The notes below the pieces were generated by a model that saw nothing but the letters and a program-made list of their open reading frames with translations, searched no databases and was not told the origin of the DNA. From positions 24,643,218 through 24,707,217 of the forward strand of contig NC_072456.1 of NCBI RefSeq assembly GCF_027596085.1: a DNA stretch of 64,000 nucleotides, read 5' to 3'. Position numbers and translations under genes: made by a program. Source of the stretch: Anoplopoma fimbria (Eukaryota > Chordata > Actinopteri > Perciformes > Anoplopomatidae). Shown here piece after piece: positions 22,583 through 36,734 of this stretch. Every line of letters starts with the position of its first letter. Position 1 is the stretch's first letter.

Positions 22583-23190
22583 AAAAAACAAACAAAAAAA
22601 CAACATGGGACAGGAGAAAACAGCCGGGCCCTCCTCTCTTCTCCAGGCTCGTGAGGTAAAGAGACGCAGAGTGAGTTAATGGATCGACAGGGTGGAACAA
22701 AAAAACTTTATATTTCTCACTCCCAACGGCCCCGGTCACTCTGATAAGGCTTGACCGGTCAAATATATAAACTTTTTCTCAGGACTGTCGTACACGATGG
22801 GACGAGTCCTCCCTCGTCTCCTCCTGGTTGTGCCAAATTCTCTGTCCCAATGGGAGAAATGTAGACACTAACAAATGTGGAGGAGGGAAGGTTAACTGAG
22901 CCGCCAACGTCTTGATGGAGGACGCATTACAGCCCTGTTGCAGACTCTTTTGGCGGTCACGGTCTGAGGAACTTCCTGTTGAAGGAAATTCGTCAAAATG
23001 AAATCCCCTTGAAAAATGAAAATGTTTGTTTTTCCTCAAATTTGAAATTGAACTTTGATCGTAAAGAAAGTAGAGTTTACTCTGCTCTTCATACATCATT
23101 GTGTACATATTCAACTAAGGACTGTCATTGAATTATGAGACTAAATAATATACATTTGTGGATTATAATATTAAATAAACTCAAGTGTGA
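22583..23190 (+). other. fam20b: fam20b 3' UTR and poly(A) signal
   Basis: Runs from the stop codon to an AATAAA at 23174-23179 followed by TG-rich sequence (GTGTGAGTGTGTGTGTGTTT), a plausible downstream element. The exact cleavage site is unknown. Confidence 0.55.
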
Positions 23191-26100
23191 GTGGGGGTGT
23201 GAGTGTGTGTGTGTTTGGAAGAGTGCCATATTGTGCCGTAAATAAGCAAAGTTACTGACAAGTGGGTGCGCTCAGAGGGCAGGTGTGTGGGTTCATCTTC
23301 AGCATTAAACTATGATCTATTTAATTGTGGTTCCTCTGTCATCTCTTTCTTTTTCCATGTGGTCACAACTGAAAAGTACAAAGTCGGTAAAGAAGAGAAG
23401 TGTCAATGCTGTCACTTTTACTTTTTACTGCTAGTGTTGGAAGGGACTTTCACTTTGGTCCCTTGTAGTTGCTCAGTTATTTATATATTAGTCATATTTG
23501 TTGTGAGATGCATTACAGCTCATATCTGGAACACACTGGTTATAGTTGACATTTCATTTAGAACAACTTGTTTTTATATCTCATTGTCTCACTCTGTAAC
23601 GTTTTGATTTAGTCACATTTCAATCACCTCTTGTGCCCTAAATTTAGCTCAAGTTTAAGGCGCCAGTAAATCTTTCTAGTTACATATTAGTCAGAGATGA
23701 GATTACAAGCGGTCGTGTCTGAGGGTGCCTCGATCGATGGGGAAAGGGAGAGTTATCGGTTATTTTGTTTTTTTTGAACGTTGTTGTCTCGAAAAGAGGC
23801 GATCAGCTGATGCAAAACATGCGAGAGAATTTCTCTACCTGCTGCTGAAATGGTTTCCCCTGAGTTGTCTCAAAATCCCCTTTAAGGGACAAATCAACGT
23901 CTGTGTGAAAGGGACAGCTGGCATGGCGGAACTACACAAACAAACAAACACACACACACACGCACACTAGAAAAATGTTAAAAGCAAAGATGATGTAGTG
24001 AGCCTTCCTCTTCTCTTTTATAAAACAGGCTTATTAAAGAGAGAGAGAGAGTGAAAAATGTTGCCTGACCATAAATAGTCCCGATCATAACATTTTCTCA
24101 TAATTTTAATACTTAATATACAATGTCGTTAAGAAAAAAAATAACTCTCAATAAATAGACCCTGTCGTTGGTACCAGCCTGGTCTTTGCTGTTGTACCTG
24201 ATTCACAGGTGCTATAGAGCAGAGACACTGACTGAGGATTGAAGATCGGGGGGGTGGTTTTAGTCGTGGTTCACACAGCTGCAACATCCAGCTGTCTCAG
24301 GTTGAGATCTACCGCACAGACTTCAGGAGCAGCTGACTGCTGACGCTCTGGTGATGGGAAACGGAGCGTTATCAGTCCCATAATGGTTTTCAACCACTTT
24401 GAATGTCGGTGTCTCTACACACCGCTGAATTGCAAAACCATGTCTGATTGTTACCCTCCTGATATTCAACTTTTAACCTTAAGCTCATCAAGGAGTGAAA
24501 GGAAAGTTTTTATGCGTTTTTTTCTTTCTATTTCATCATCTATCGGGTTTGCAAAAAAAAAAAAAAAAAAAGGATGTGTGTGGGCTGCTGCTGCTGCTGC
24601 TGCTGATTACTCAGCTAATGCTGTTCTTCCGCAAACTAAAATCTTTCCTTGTCTGTCGATTTAAGTTTAAATTAAAATCCCCATCATGTCCAAAAAAAAA
24701 AACCAATCAAACAAACCCTTTTTCCTCTCTGAATCTCATAACCGTATTCCTTGAATCAATATTCGAGGCCTGTGAACAGATCTAAGGGTTTGTACAGTAC
24801 TTCTTCTGGTGATGGATTTCCCCATCTCGGCGTGTACTCCTGTTACAGATCATCCTCATCACTTGACCTTTACTGCATCTAGTTCGTTAGACCTGGCGTT
24901 GGTGGCATCCTGGCTACAGAGTGTATAATCTTAAATCTCTGATTTGAGTTAGCTTTGTGGTTTTTTTTTTTGTTGCTTCGACCCACAGGAGGGGAAACAT
25001 TAATAGTGAAACCTTGAGTGCAGGTTCCCCCCCTTTCCCACAAGCAGATGTTTGCCACCAGCTGCCTGCTGGGCTGGCAGTTCCATCCAGCCTCTGTGTT
25101 GTTTATGTGAGCAACAAGCCAGATGATGTAGGACACCTGTTTCGTTTAGACTACGCAGGTGTTTTACTAGAGATGAGTATCAAAACACTGAAACTTTGAT
25201 GAAAACCAGTTTTATTTCATGTCATGACTTGTCGGGACATGTCAGAGTAAATACGTTTGCCTCTTCACACTTGATTTTCCTGATATCTTTATATTTTATA
25301 ATTATTTTTTCCTTGTGTGTAGCTGCCGTCGTGCCATTCAAGCATTCAGCGTTCATCATTTGACTTTTTGTCCCCTCCATTTCATCTCTAAATATTTCTT
25401 TGCTACTTATGTTTCATCAATTTCTGAGCCTCCTGGGGTCCAGAAGCGGTGAACAAAGTGGACCAATTATTATTGAACTAATTGCTACGTACCGTAGACA
25501 CTAGATGTCCCTCTAGGATAATTTATGCACGTTAAGTTTCACTAAACTCTTTGTAAACTCACCACTGAATACAACAAACACCGCAGAAGTCCCAACACCT
25601 ATGACAGGAATATCAACATTCCTGTAATCAAAGGCGTTTATGTGTGGGAGATGAATATTAAGTCATATATGACATGATGATAATTGCCTCAAAAAGGCTA
25701 GTGATACCTAAATATGACTAAAGTTCACACTGATTCTGGCCCAGATTTGTTTGTGATAATAAAAGTCTACTTTCTATAAGCTTGACTCACCTTGATGGGG
25801 ACAACTTGCACCACACTGATTTTTTTCTAAAGGGGAAACTACCCACACAGATGAAACCAACAATACACTGATATGAGGCTGAAACACACAAACAACACAA
25901 TAACACAAGACGCTGGTGTAAAGCTGAAAAACAAGCAATACACTTGTAGTATGAAGTTTGGATCTGCTCCTGGGGGAGAGATGTTAAAGATGACCCTGAG
26001 GGGGGGGATGTTCTAAGTGTTTGTGGTCCATCTTCTGTTTTCAGAACCGAGAACAAAAATAAAATAGAATAAATCATAATGAAAACAATCTTTCTGTGCG

Positions 26101-26204
26101 TCCACACAACCTTGAGAGGGAGTGGCTCATGATCACAAACACAGAATGCACTTTTATAAGCATAAAAAGTAACATGTTGGGGTTCTTCATTTAGGTGGTG
26201 TTCC
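23191..26204. other. Intergenic sequence, no gene seen
   Basis: Between fam20b and the first TNF-like gene. It holds poly-A tracts and a (CTG)n run at 24585-24605. Its open frames lack composition, motifs or splice context suggesting protein. Confidence 0.6.
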
Positions 26205-26548
26205 ACTTAAGAATGATTCGTCCGGCCCGTTTGGCTCCGCTCCTCTGATGCCAACCTCCTGTCTCTGCCAGTCAGGACCAAGCACCGGACATGGGGCGAC
26301 AGGGCGTTCTCCATAGCTGCCCCCTCCCTCTGGAACTCTCTCCCCAAACACATCCGAGACTGCAACAATCTTTCAATGTTCAAATCAGAAATCAATCACC
26401 CTCTTCAAAACTGCTTTTAATGTCTGACTAATGCTGTGTGTTTTAAGTTTTAGGTTTTTAGTGTGTAGCTTTTAAATGTCTGTAAAGCGTCTTTGAGTAC
26501 TCTGAAAAGCGCTCTATAAATAAAATGTATAATTATTATTATTATTAT
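26205..26548 (+). mobile_element. 3' end of an L2/CR1-like LINE
   Basis: Translates in frame as APSLWNSLPKHIRDCNNLSM followed by FKSEINHPLQNCF and a stop at 26418-26420, the usual C-terminus of teleost L2-type LINE reverse transcriptases. The 3' tail AAAGCGCTCTATAAATAAAA with (ATT)n follows. 5'-truncated. Confidence 0.75.
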
Positions 26549-27089
26549 TAGACTGAGAGGCTCAAACTTGACTGTTTTAATGATTACTGGGCGGCTGTGG
26601 CGTAGTGGAGAGCAAGGTAGCTCTCCAATCAGAGGGTCGGTGGTTCGATACCCGGCTTCGGCAGTCGATGTGTCCTTGGGCAAGACACTTAACCCCAAGT
26701 TGCTCCTGAAGGCTTGCCATCGGTGTGGACTGGATGATGAATGTTAGTTAGAGTCTGATGGTGGCACCTTGCATGGTAGCCTGTCATCAGTGTGTGAATG
26801 GGTGAATGATATGTAATATACTACTGACTGTAAGTCGCTTTGGAGAAAAGCGTCTGCTAAGTGACTGACTGTAATGTAATAGAAAGTCTCAATGTCAACC
26901 TTTGTCTTTAAAATGTCACATTCATAGTAAAATCAGAGAAATAGACAGTCATCACCAATACTAAAAAAAACAAGAGGGACAGACCACCAATCTAAAAAGG
27001 TGTTTATAAATAAAATGTATAATTCTTCTTCTTCTTATTATTATTATTATTAGAGTGAGAGGCTCAAACTTGACTGTTTTAATGATTAA
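26515..27089. other. Insertion flanked by a ~70-bp direct duplication
   Basis: The LINE tail plus GAGGCTCAAACTTGACTGTT and TTAATGATTA occurs at 26515-26586 and again at 27005-27089. Between the copies lies the 418-base inverted copy of the fam20b intron 4 locus. The direct repeats are far longer than a normal retrotransposon target-site duplication. Confidence 0.75.
26589..26881 (+). mobile_element. tRNA-derived SINE, full length
   Basis: Same family as 15671-15969, + orientation: GGGCGGCTGTGGCGTAGTGG, B box GGTTCGATACCC, tail GTCGCTTTGGAGAAAAGCGT and TGTAATGTAAT. Part of the duplicated block. Confidence 0.88.
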
Positions 27090-27218
27090 ATACACAATAT
27101 AAAGGGTGACAAAATTTCAATGGAAGTCTTGTTCTCTCAACCACTTTTGTCTTTTGTGTTCCTCTGAACTCATCGTGGCTGCACTTCCTCAAACATGCTG
27201 CATCTTTTCCCAACACCT

Positions 27219-27344
27219 CCTCCTCCTCCTCCTCCTCCTCCTCCTCCTCTGATGGATGTTATGGGAACAGGGTGGAGATGGAGCCTCTCCTCCGGGGGAG
27301 ATTTCCCTCCAAGCGGGTTAGTGAGCCAGCATCACCGGGTTTCA

Positions 27345-27395
<51 letters not shown>

Positions 27396-27409
27396 CCCCC
27401 ACCCACCCA

Positions 27410-27450
<41 letters not shown>
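27219..27450. repeat. (CTC)n, (CT)n and (AC)n microsatellite cluster
   Basis: Three simple repeats in sequence just upstream of the first TNF-like gene. Proline-, serine- and histidine-rich frames over them are artefacts. Confidence 0.9.
27297..27306 (+). promoter_or_regulatory. Possible kappaB site upstream of TNF-like gene 1
   Basis: GGAGATTTCC fits the degenerate kappaB consensus GGRRNWYYCC and lies about 300 bases before the start codon. Weaker than the paired sites at gene 2. Confidence 0.3.
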
Positions 27451-27451
<1 letters not shown>

Positions 27452-27602
27452 ACGCACAAGTTAATAAGAGAGTGCAGCTCACGGGTGCTGTCATTCCAGT
27501 CACTCCCCTCCTCTCGACCTGCCCACTCACACTTTTTCTCTGCTTCTTTTTTTTTGTTGTTAAAAGCACGACAGAGCTGGTGCAGGAGGCTCAGATGCAG
27601 TG

Positions 27603-27752
27603 ATGGAGCTGAGGAGGTTGGATGCTGACGGAGGAGGCCGCCTGGTCCACCGGGAGAGGCGCACGAGGAGGCTGGCTGTGGTCGTGGCCCTGCAGAACGT
27701 GCTGGTGACCGCGTGCCTGGCTGTCACCCTGTATGTGTTCTATGATGTGAAG
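27603..27752 (+). CDS. TNF-like gene 1, exon 1
   Basis: Residues 1-50: cytosolic tail and transmembrane anchor, ending YDVK at AAG|GTGAGA, phase 0. The start is the only ATG in frame upstream of the anchor. Confidence 0.8.
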
Positions 27753-29763
27753 GTGAGAGGACTCAGATTTTAAGTTTACTTCATCAAATGTTCTTCATTT
27801 GTCATTTCACACATGACAATAAAAACCTGTGCAATACATCACACATTACACTGTGCAATAATAGTTAAAACAGTTCAAAATAGTTGAAATAGTCTGTCTG
27901 TAAATGTAATATTTCAGTTATTGTTGTTTTTTTCTACTGTTTTTTTTTTATTGCTTATTTATAATACTTTTCATTTTATTTTTCATTTTTTATTTTTTAG
28001 CTTGTCTTTCTTCTACTATGTCTCTTGTGTGCACTTTACTCTCTGCTGTTGTAATCCTGCAAATGTCCCCGCTGCGGGACTACTAAAGGATCTTATCTTA
28101 TCTTATCTTATCTTATTTCATCTTCTTTTACACAAATGACTTTACGCACGACTTTAAAGTTGCAATTGAACCCTTTTTTAAATGTGTTTAGTTTCCTAAA
28201 ATAGCAGCTTTAGTGGATGTAATATTCATCTAAGTGCATTCTAAATATCAGACACAAATCTTTTTATTTCCTCAGACAAACTTTATCAGACATTTGCATG
28301 TCTGGCTTGATTTTTATTTTATTTTCCACATATGGAAACTCCCCCCTCACTGCAGCGTCCTTTCATTCACACTGAATGAGTAATTAATGTGTTGTGCATG
28401 CAGTCACAGGACACTTCTTAAACAAATGTGATTTTACATTACATTACATTACATTACAGTCATTTAGCAAACGCCTTTATCCAAAGCGACTTAATATGAA
28501 ACTACAACCACAGAGGGCTTTCTGCTTTTGTTGCACCGTTTTCTGAAAAGAAAACAATCACCTTACTTTGGTCAAATTCAAAATCACTTATTGGGGACTG
28601 GGGAATTCTTATAAGGGCTGCTGTTGCTGTAACAACAACTTTCCTACAGCTGTTCTACTTTCACTGAGGAAGGAAGCGATCAACTTGACTAATTTTGGTA
28701 TTACAAAGTGTACAGAGTGATATTTAGTTGCCAGATATTACATTTAAAAAAAATTCCCTGTGAGAGAAACTTTCTCATACAGAAAATATGAAGATGTTTG
28801 TTCGTGGCTGAGTTGTAGATGGACTCTTAAGTACAGTGAGCTCATATTCACGTTTCACTATGATAAGTATGGAGCAAAGAAAGTGTCTTCAAAGGAGCTA
28901 CTTTTACTGGCGGCTTTCAGACTTCATCTTTAGTCTAGATTCGTATTAAAATCGATAAAACATGTAGATGTAAATCTCCGGATACCCAATGACCCAGATG
29001 ACTGATTACCTGCACGGACACATGAGGGAGGTGACTGTATATTGAACATTTTAGGCTGCGATGCCGCTCTCACTACCGTTATTATTCATCTCACTGTGAG
29101 ACTTTCCCTAGTTTCTGTTGGGTCTGACTATTTTCACTTTTTTAATGTCACTTAACCAGCAAACAAACAAACAAACCGCTTTGTGCTTTCCAGAATCGAA
29201 CACCGACAGCAGAGCAGGTGCCCAAAGACAACGTTCACATACGGTTTCATCCCGCTTCAGGTGAGAAAAACACCTTTTAATATCGGATCTTTTTGTACAC
29301 TCATATTGAAAATCTCAACAAGCTAAACAAGCCTTTTATTCCCTTAATCACTGTCTATAATACTCACGCTCCTCCCTTACACCCACCAGACGTCTCAGGA
29401 AACAGGACGGTGAAGTTCGGCCAGATTTACAGCCAGTACATGATGAGTCTTGCCGGCGAGAAGAACGACAAGATCTACGTCAACTGCACGGGACCCTACG
29501 TTCTGTACATGTACCTGTGCTACAAGGACATAGACGAGAGGAACGCCAGCGGGAAGCTGCACCTGCAGGTGGTGGGGAGAGAAACTCCCATCAAGTCTTT
29601 CGACCTGCAGGCCTCACACGAGGTCTGCAGTGGGCACCAATGCATCGCCTACCTCAGGAATAAGGAGACGCTCAGCCTGAACCTGAACTCCTCGTTCGGG
29701 TTCAAGATCAAGAATGTCACCGTGGCTTTGAGCTACATGCTGGGGAGCGAGTGTCAGTTTTGA
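27603..29763 (+). CDS. TNF superfamily ligand 1 (TNFSF4/TNFSF18-like), 3 exons
   Basis: Predicted type II membrane cytokine that would bind a TNF-receptor family member on lymphoid cells. Exons 27603-27752, 29194-29260 and 29390-29763 join in frame to 196 residues with intron phases 0 and 1. A basic cytosolic segment (HRERRTRR) precedes one membrane helix at residues 24-47. The C-terminal domain carries strand-like motifs such as DKIYVNCTGPYVLYMYLCYK and ends VALSYMLGSECQF. A CSGHQC cysteine pair (152-157) could form a disulfide. Six N-glycosylation sequons (N51, N77, N104, N124, N172, N181) are visible, many for so small a protein. Length and three-exon layout fit TNFSF4/TNFSF18, which lie on the same human chromosome arm as FAM20B. 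Which of the two it represents is uncertain. Confidence 0.8.
27810..28118 (+). mobile_element. CR1/Rex1-like LINE 3' UTR fragment in intron 1 of TNF-like gene 1
   Basis: Contains CCTGTGCAATACATCACAC, GTAATCCTGCAAATGTCCCC, GCTGCGGGACTACTAAAGGA and a (TTATC)n tail. The same sequence in reverse occurs at 36735-36800 and 48693-49060, and a diverged form provides the head and tail of the 5-8.8 kb arrays. Confidence 0.75.
28437..28495 (-). mobile_element. SINE 3' tail fragment
   Basis: (ATTAC)n followed by AGTCATTTAGCAAACGCC and TTTATCCAAAGCGACTTA: only the shared 3' end of teleost SINEs remains. Confidence 0.75.
29194..29260 (+). CDS. TNF-like gene 1, exon 2
   Basis: Short stalk exon encoding NRTPTAEQVPKDNVHIRFHP. 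Acceptor CTTTCCAG, donor TCAG|GTGAGA, phase 1. Confidence 0.8.
29390..29763 (+). CDS. TNF-like gene 1, exon 3 (TNF domain)
   Basis: Encodes DVSGNRTVKFGQIYSQYMMS through the TNF homology region to the TGA stop. Acceptor ACCCACCAG; phase 1 matches exon 2. Confidence 0.85.
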
Positions 29764-31500
29764 GGGCAGATGAAAAAGACATGAAGATCAGAGCTGACTG
29801 GATCGAGGAAGGGGAGCTCAGCAGCCGTGGTAATCCGCCGCTGTGAGGACAGACGGACTTGGCAGGACTCGCCCCGACGTCCCGACTTGTGTGGTTGTCT
29901 GATACCTCCACTAAGGGAGCTGTGCTTCTGGTAGTTTGAAATTCTCAACAACTTGTGCATGTTCCCCCGGGACAGAACAAGTCATGTGATTTTATTAGTG
30001 CTGTTTTCTTTAAATAACTAAACCAAGAAAAAGAACTACCCTTTAAAAAGAACAACCTTTCTCTTTTGCTGAAGTCTAAAATGTGGCCACTTTTCTTGAA
30101 CTATTTTGATTTAGGCTGCAGGATTACATTTCCTTTTGATTCATTTATTCATTTCCTCCTGTTAATCAGTTAATCACCTGATTTGTAACACATCAGATAA
30201 TATTTAAAAAAAACGCTCATCGCCATTCCCTTCATCCCATAATGACGTTTTCAAATCGTTTCTTGTGTCAGAACAATAGGCCCAAAATCCAAAGACTATA
30301 ATGCAAGCAAACCAAAAAAAAAAAAAAAAAAAAGCTGGAACCTTTAGTTTGACAAATAATGTGAATGCTCATCAACTATCAAAAAGTTTCTAATACTTCT
30401 CCTTGACGTTTGCTGTACTGAACCACATTTACAGAAGCACATTTTTAAAAATATATGTTTTGTAAGCACTCTAAATAACAAACGACTGTATCGCATTGAC
30501 ATTGGGATCTCAAAGTGATTAACACAGATAAGGTGTTAAGAAGCGGTTGTTTGCACTCCTCAGGGGCCTTCTAGATTTAATATATACATATACAGCTAAT
30601 CATTTTACTTTATTTGCGTGGTACCTAATGAATGTATATGTTATTGGTGAGTGAAGCATCCATTCTGAGTCTCGTAAACTCTCTGTGTGCTGTGTGGTTA
30701 CCAAAACCATTCTGTTTTTAACTCTCTTGGATCACCAGACTGTTCACCACAACAATGAGTCTCACCGACATGTTTTACCGTCAACTCATTGTTGTGTGTG
30801 TGTGTGTTGTTTTTTTTCATCTCTCTCTTCTTCTTTTGTTGTGAACGACATTCTAAGGAACATTGTCTGTTTTTTTAATCTCGGTGAGAGTAGAGCTGTT
30901 GTTGTTCCTTGAGAGTTAAAAACACGTCGGTTCGGGTTTGATGCTGCAATCGCACTGACACACAGACAGCTCAGGGTAAAAGTCCAGAGGATGTGCGAGG
31001 AAGTTCACCCACAAATACATGTCACTACATGACATGTATTTTTGGGTGTTTTTTTTAATTATGCTTGTAGTTATAAAGAGTTTAAGATTATTTGTATATA
31101 TTGTATTAGTGAAGCTATGACATTTTCAATGAAAAGCCGTGTTGTAATTATGAAGAATAATACTTTTTAAGTATGCTGTAAGGTACATTGTACTGTACTT
31201 TTTGAAAAAGTTAACCATCTAAGCTTTAAACAATGTCATATCATTGTTGTTTAAATTGGTTGTTTTTCTATCTCCACTATATCATAAATGAAATATTTTA
31301 TCAGAGATCATGCGTGTATAAGACAGAACTTTCTTTTTTTTTAAGATAAATAAACTGCAGTTTCGCAATGAAGATGTGATATATGAGAATACCATTGTAT
31401 AATTAATCCGGTGGATATATTGTGTCGCTACTTCATGTCAGCATCTGGCACAGATCACCTGTTGGAATGAAACTTTAATATATAATAAACAGAGTTTCCA
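29764..31500 (+). other. 3' UTR of TNF-like gene 1
   Basis: Non-coding AT-rich sequence after the stop codon. Candidate poly(A) signals are AATAAA at 31349-31354 and 31484-31489; the second is followed by a T-rich stretch. The length is inferred from these signals alone. Confidence 0.45.
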
Positions 31501-32726
31501 TTTGGCAATAAGCTTCTCTTCTTTGTTCTCGCCGTCCTTTCTTCCCTCTCTCCGGCTGCAGTGAGAGTCAGCAGTTTCGTCATCATTACCTCGCACAATA
31601 AAAACATTGTTTAACCAAAAGTGAAAGTTAACAGAGGAAGGAGCCCTCTCGAGTCACACAATGGCCTGACGTCGAAGGATTAATCAGTCTGTACACTAAC
31701 ACAGGTGGAGGGCTTAAGAGCTTCAGTGTCATTTTCAGGTGTATTATATTTCTTATATATATTTCCTTTTCAAGACGGAAATATCATCTGTTTGAAGATC
31801 TGAATCAGCATTGTGGCTTTGTTTGATTTGTCACTGTTCCATTCTAATAATAGAACAACGGCAATATTTCCATTGAAAGCGTGTTCAGGCACAGCAGGCT
31901 GTTCAGGATGTGTGTGGGAAACTCCTTGGATTGAAACGGTTTAATAGTTTTTTTTCCAGACCTGAAACATGTGAAAGTCACGACACTGCTATTTTTAACA
32001 CCCACAGGTATGTACAGGTAAGCGGGTGTGAGAACAAAACAATATTTGCTTAACTGAACTATGCCTAATGACATTTTAATAATATACTACAATATGAATT
32101 ACCTTTCTTTGTGAAATACTATACTATGGCATTTTTAAAAACATATTATAGTAGGACATTATATAATATTTTATATAATATACTAAACTATGATTTTGTT
32201 TTGTAAAAAATTCTATTACATACTTTACTATTACCTTTTTGACTTTTTCCCACATACTACCATACTATAATTACGACATTTTACACAATCACTTTTCATG
32301 ACTTTTTCCAACATAGTGTACTATGACTTTTTGATTAAAAAAATTACAAACTACACTATGACTTTCTATGATTCTTTTTCGACATACTATATTATGACTT
32401 TTCACAAAAAGATTTCAACATACTTTACTGTGACTTTTTTCCAACATACTGTACCATGACTTTTTCATGACTTTTTTGGGCAAACTATAACTTTTTAATG
32501 ACGTTTTTCGAATGATACACTATGACTTTTTTCAATTTAGTATACTAAACATTGTTGTTTTTACCTTTTTCGACATACTATACTATGGATTTTTTTCCAC
32601 ATGCTATACTATGACCTTTCGTGAATTTATTTTCAACGTATTATATTATGACTTTTCATGACTTTTTTTTTTTCAACTTTTTCCAACATAGTGTTCTATG
32701 ACTTTTGACATACTATACTTCTATAG

Positions 32727-33015
32727 AACAAAAAACTCCCGCACACTGTCTTCTTCACTTGCGTATAAATATATTTTAGTAACAACGTTTCGGTACGTAG
32801 ACCTTCATCAGGTTATTTTACAGGGAAATGAGGATGCATGCATTAAATAGAACTTGGGGTTCGTAAATAGGTTGGTAGACCAATCAGATTGCCCCAATCA
32901 CATGACATCAATCAGTCATCCACGAATCGGAACCATCAACAAATAAAGAATCAATTTACATCATATCGTGGCACTAAAAGCCTACAAACAACATGAAAAC
33001 ATACATATAATATAT
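32727..33015 (-). mobile_element. Retroelement-like repeat with hammerhead-like core
   Basis: On the minus strand CTGATGA (complement of 32805-32811), a short GGT...ACC stem and GAAA (complement of 32788-32791) occur in the order of a hammerhead ribozyme core. Penelope-like elements are known to carry such motifs. No cleavage triplet with a pairing stem I was found, so activity is doubtful, and no Penelope reverse transcriptase lies beside it. Confidence 0.4.
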
Positions 33016-33020
33016 AATAT

Positions 33021-34676
<1,656 letters not shown>

Positions 34677-34949
34677 CTAGGCATGTTTTTTCTTAACATA
34701 CTATACTATGACTTTTTAAATGTACTATAATATGACTTTTCATGACTTTTTCCAACATAGTGTACTATGACTTAACTTAACTTTTTTTTTACATACTATA
34801 CTTCGACTTTTTCCGACATCCTATCACGTTTTTTCAACATACTATACTATGACTTTTTACAAAAAGATTTCAACATACTTTACCATGACTTTTTAATTTG
34901 CTTTTTTTGGCATACTTTGACTTTTTCTCTACACTTTTTCTACACTCTA

Positions 34950-35570
34950 ATAACACTGTGTCAGCTGTTGAATTCTTCCAGCTGCAGGATCCACCATCTC
35001 CCAAGACCCTAAGTGGACATCCAAAATTTACACCATACAGGAAATGAACAGACCACAATTAGGATCAGGATTGAAGAGAAGATCATTGGTAGCAGCTTGC
35101 CTTCCATTCCATTCCAGGAAATGTGCAGGAAACCTCACAGCAGACCCTTCAACCCACACACATCCTGTTGGAACTTTTCCCCTCTGCTAGGCATTACAGA
35201 ACTCTGTACCCCAAAATAACCAGACAAATTAAAACATTTTTCGCCCAGGCCATCATTCTGAAGAACGCTGGAATCAGTCATACACATACAAAATCACTGC
35301 AGTTTTGATAGATTACAATCTTAGAGTCTTATCGAAACATATCAACATGTACATACTGCAGCACATACGCATCCACTCCAGGAAGAAACCATTCAGTTTT
35401 TATTTTATTTAATTGCTCAATTTGTATTTTTTACAACTTACAGAACATTTGACTTGTATATAGACACTTTGTTTTATTCTATTGTTAGTCATTAGTGCTT
35501 TTTATATATATTCCATCTCTGTGTAAGTTCATAAAGAGAGATGCGGAAAAGAGATCAAATTATTTGGGCA
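34950..35570 (+). mobile_element. LINE C-terminal and 3' UTR fragment
   Basis: One frame reads LLELFPSARHYRTLYPKITR followed by FFAQAIILKNAGI, the usual C-terminal text of CR1/Rex1-like reverse transcriptases (consensus FelLPSGRRyr). Only this end is present, and an AT-rich 3' UTR-like stretch follows. Confidence 0.55.
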
Positions 35571-35743
35571 CCCAGTACTAATTAATGCGATTATAATATG
35601 ACTTGACCTTTTTCAATAAAATACTATACTTTCACATTTTATGACATTTTTGATAACAAGCTGTATCTTTTCATGACTTCTTTTAATAACATACTAAATT
35701 AGGATTTTTTTTCATAATATACTATACTTTACACATTCCCTAT

Positions 35744-35965
35744 TATGCTATTTTCCGGGTGCATATTTTTATCTCAAGTTGCAGTTACAACATGTTTACA
35801 TGCGTTAATGCCCATAATCCTCCTTGTTTTTCTCATCCTGGCTGTCCTGCAGCACCTCTTCTCACCCTCTCTCTGAAACGCTCCGTTGTAGCGCTGGCTC
35901 CTCCCTCCAGAAAGCAAAGTCTGCTCTGTCTGCTTTGTGATTGGTCAACGTTTCACATTTCAAAA
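35744..35965 (+). repeat. Dispersed teleost repeat
   Basis: Contains CTCTCTCTGAAACGCTCCGT and TGTAGCGCTGGCTCCTCC, which I recognise from widespread fish repeats. Class not assigned. Confidence 0.45.
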
Positions 35966-36053
35966 AACTCTTCCTCCAAAGCTTCAGATCCATCTCTCTC
36001 TTTTGTTGTTTGAGGGCCAAACTAGTCGGAAGGAGTTTTACGTCACTTCCAAA

Positions 36054-36124
36054 ACATTATGACCTCATAAAGTTACATTATGACCTCATAAAGTTACATT
36101 GTGACATCATAAAGTTACATTGTG
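36054..36124. repeat. 21-bp tandem repeat
   Basis: Just over three copies of a unit close to TTATGACCTCATAAAGTTAC. Confidence 0.85.
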
Positions 36125-36734
36125 AAGGAGAGAATTCAATGGAGCCGTTTATACTATGCAATGCCTTTTAATTATTTTTCTTACACACATACGATGACCT
36201 TTTCGACATGCTATACTATGCCCTTTTTTTTTTTAACTTTTTTCAAAATACTATGCTAGGATCTTTTTTCAACATACTATACTATGACTTTTCTTGTTTT
36301 AGATACTATACTATGACTTTTTATGACTTTTTTACATACTATAAAAAAGTCATGTCAAAAGTTTTTTCATGATATACTACAACTTTTATATCTGTTTTTT
36401 CCACATACTATACGATGAAGACTTTTATGATTTTGTCTGACATACTATACTATGAAGTTTTCTGACATGCTATAGTATGACTTTTTTCCACATACGTATT
36501 ATAGGATGAATAATAATAACTTTTTTCCACTTACAATACTTTAACTTCTTTAAACATAGTAAACTATGACTTTATTCAACATACTATACTATGAGGTTTT
36601 TCAACATGCTGTAAAATGACTTTTTTCCACATAAGATGACTTAAATTACTTTTTTCCGCTTACTATACTTGAACTTTTTTTTGACATACTACTTTTTTGA
36701 TACCACAAATATCTACATACTATGCTATGCTATG

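Noticed and set aside
25787..26206. 139-codon minus-strand frame
   Set aside because: No domain, no splice context, and low-complexity hydrophobic stretches; likely chance.
26589..26700. tRNA gene candidates from A and B boxes (also 15.9 and 60.4 kb)
   Set aside because: The boxes belong to SINE heads followed by the SINE body and (TGTAA)n tail; no full cloverleaf tRNA is evident.
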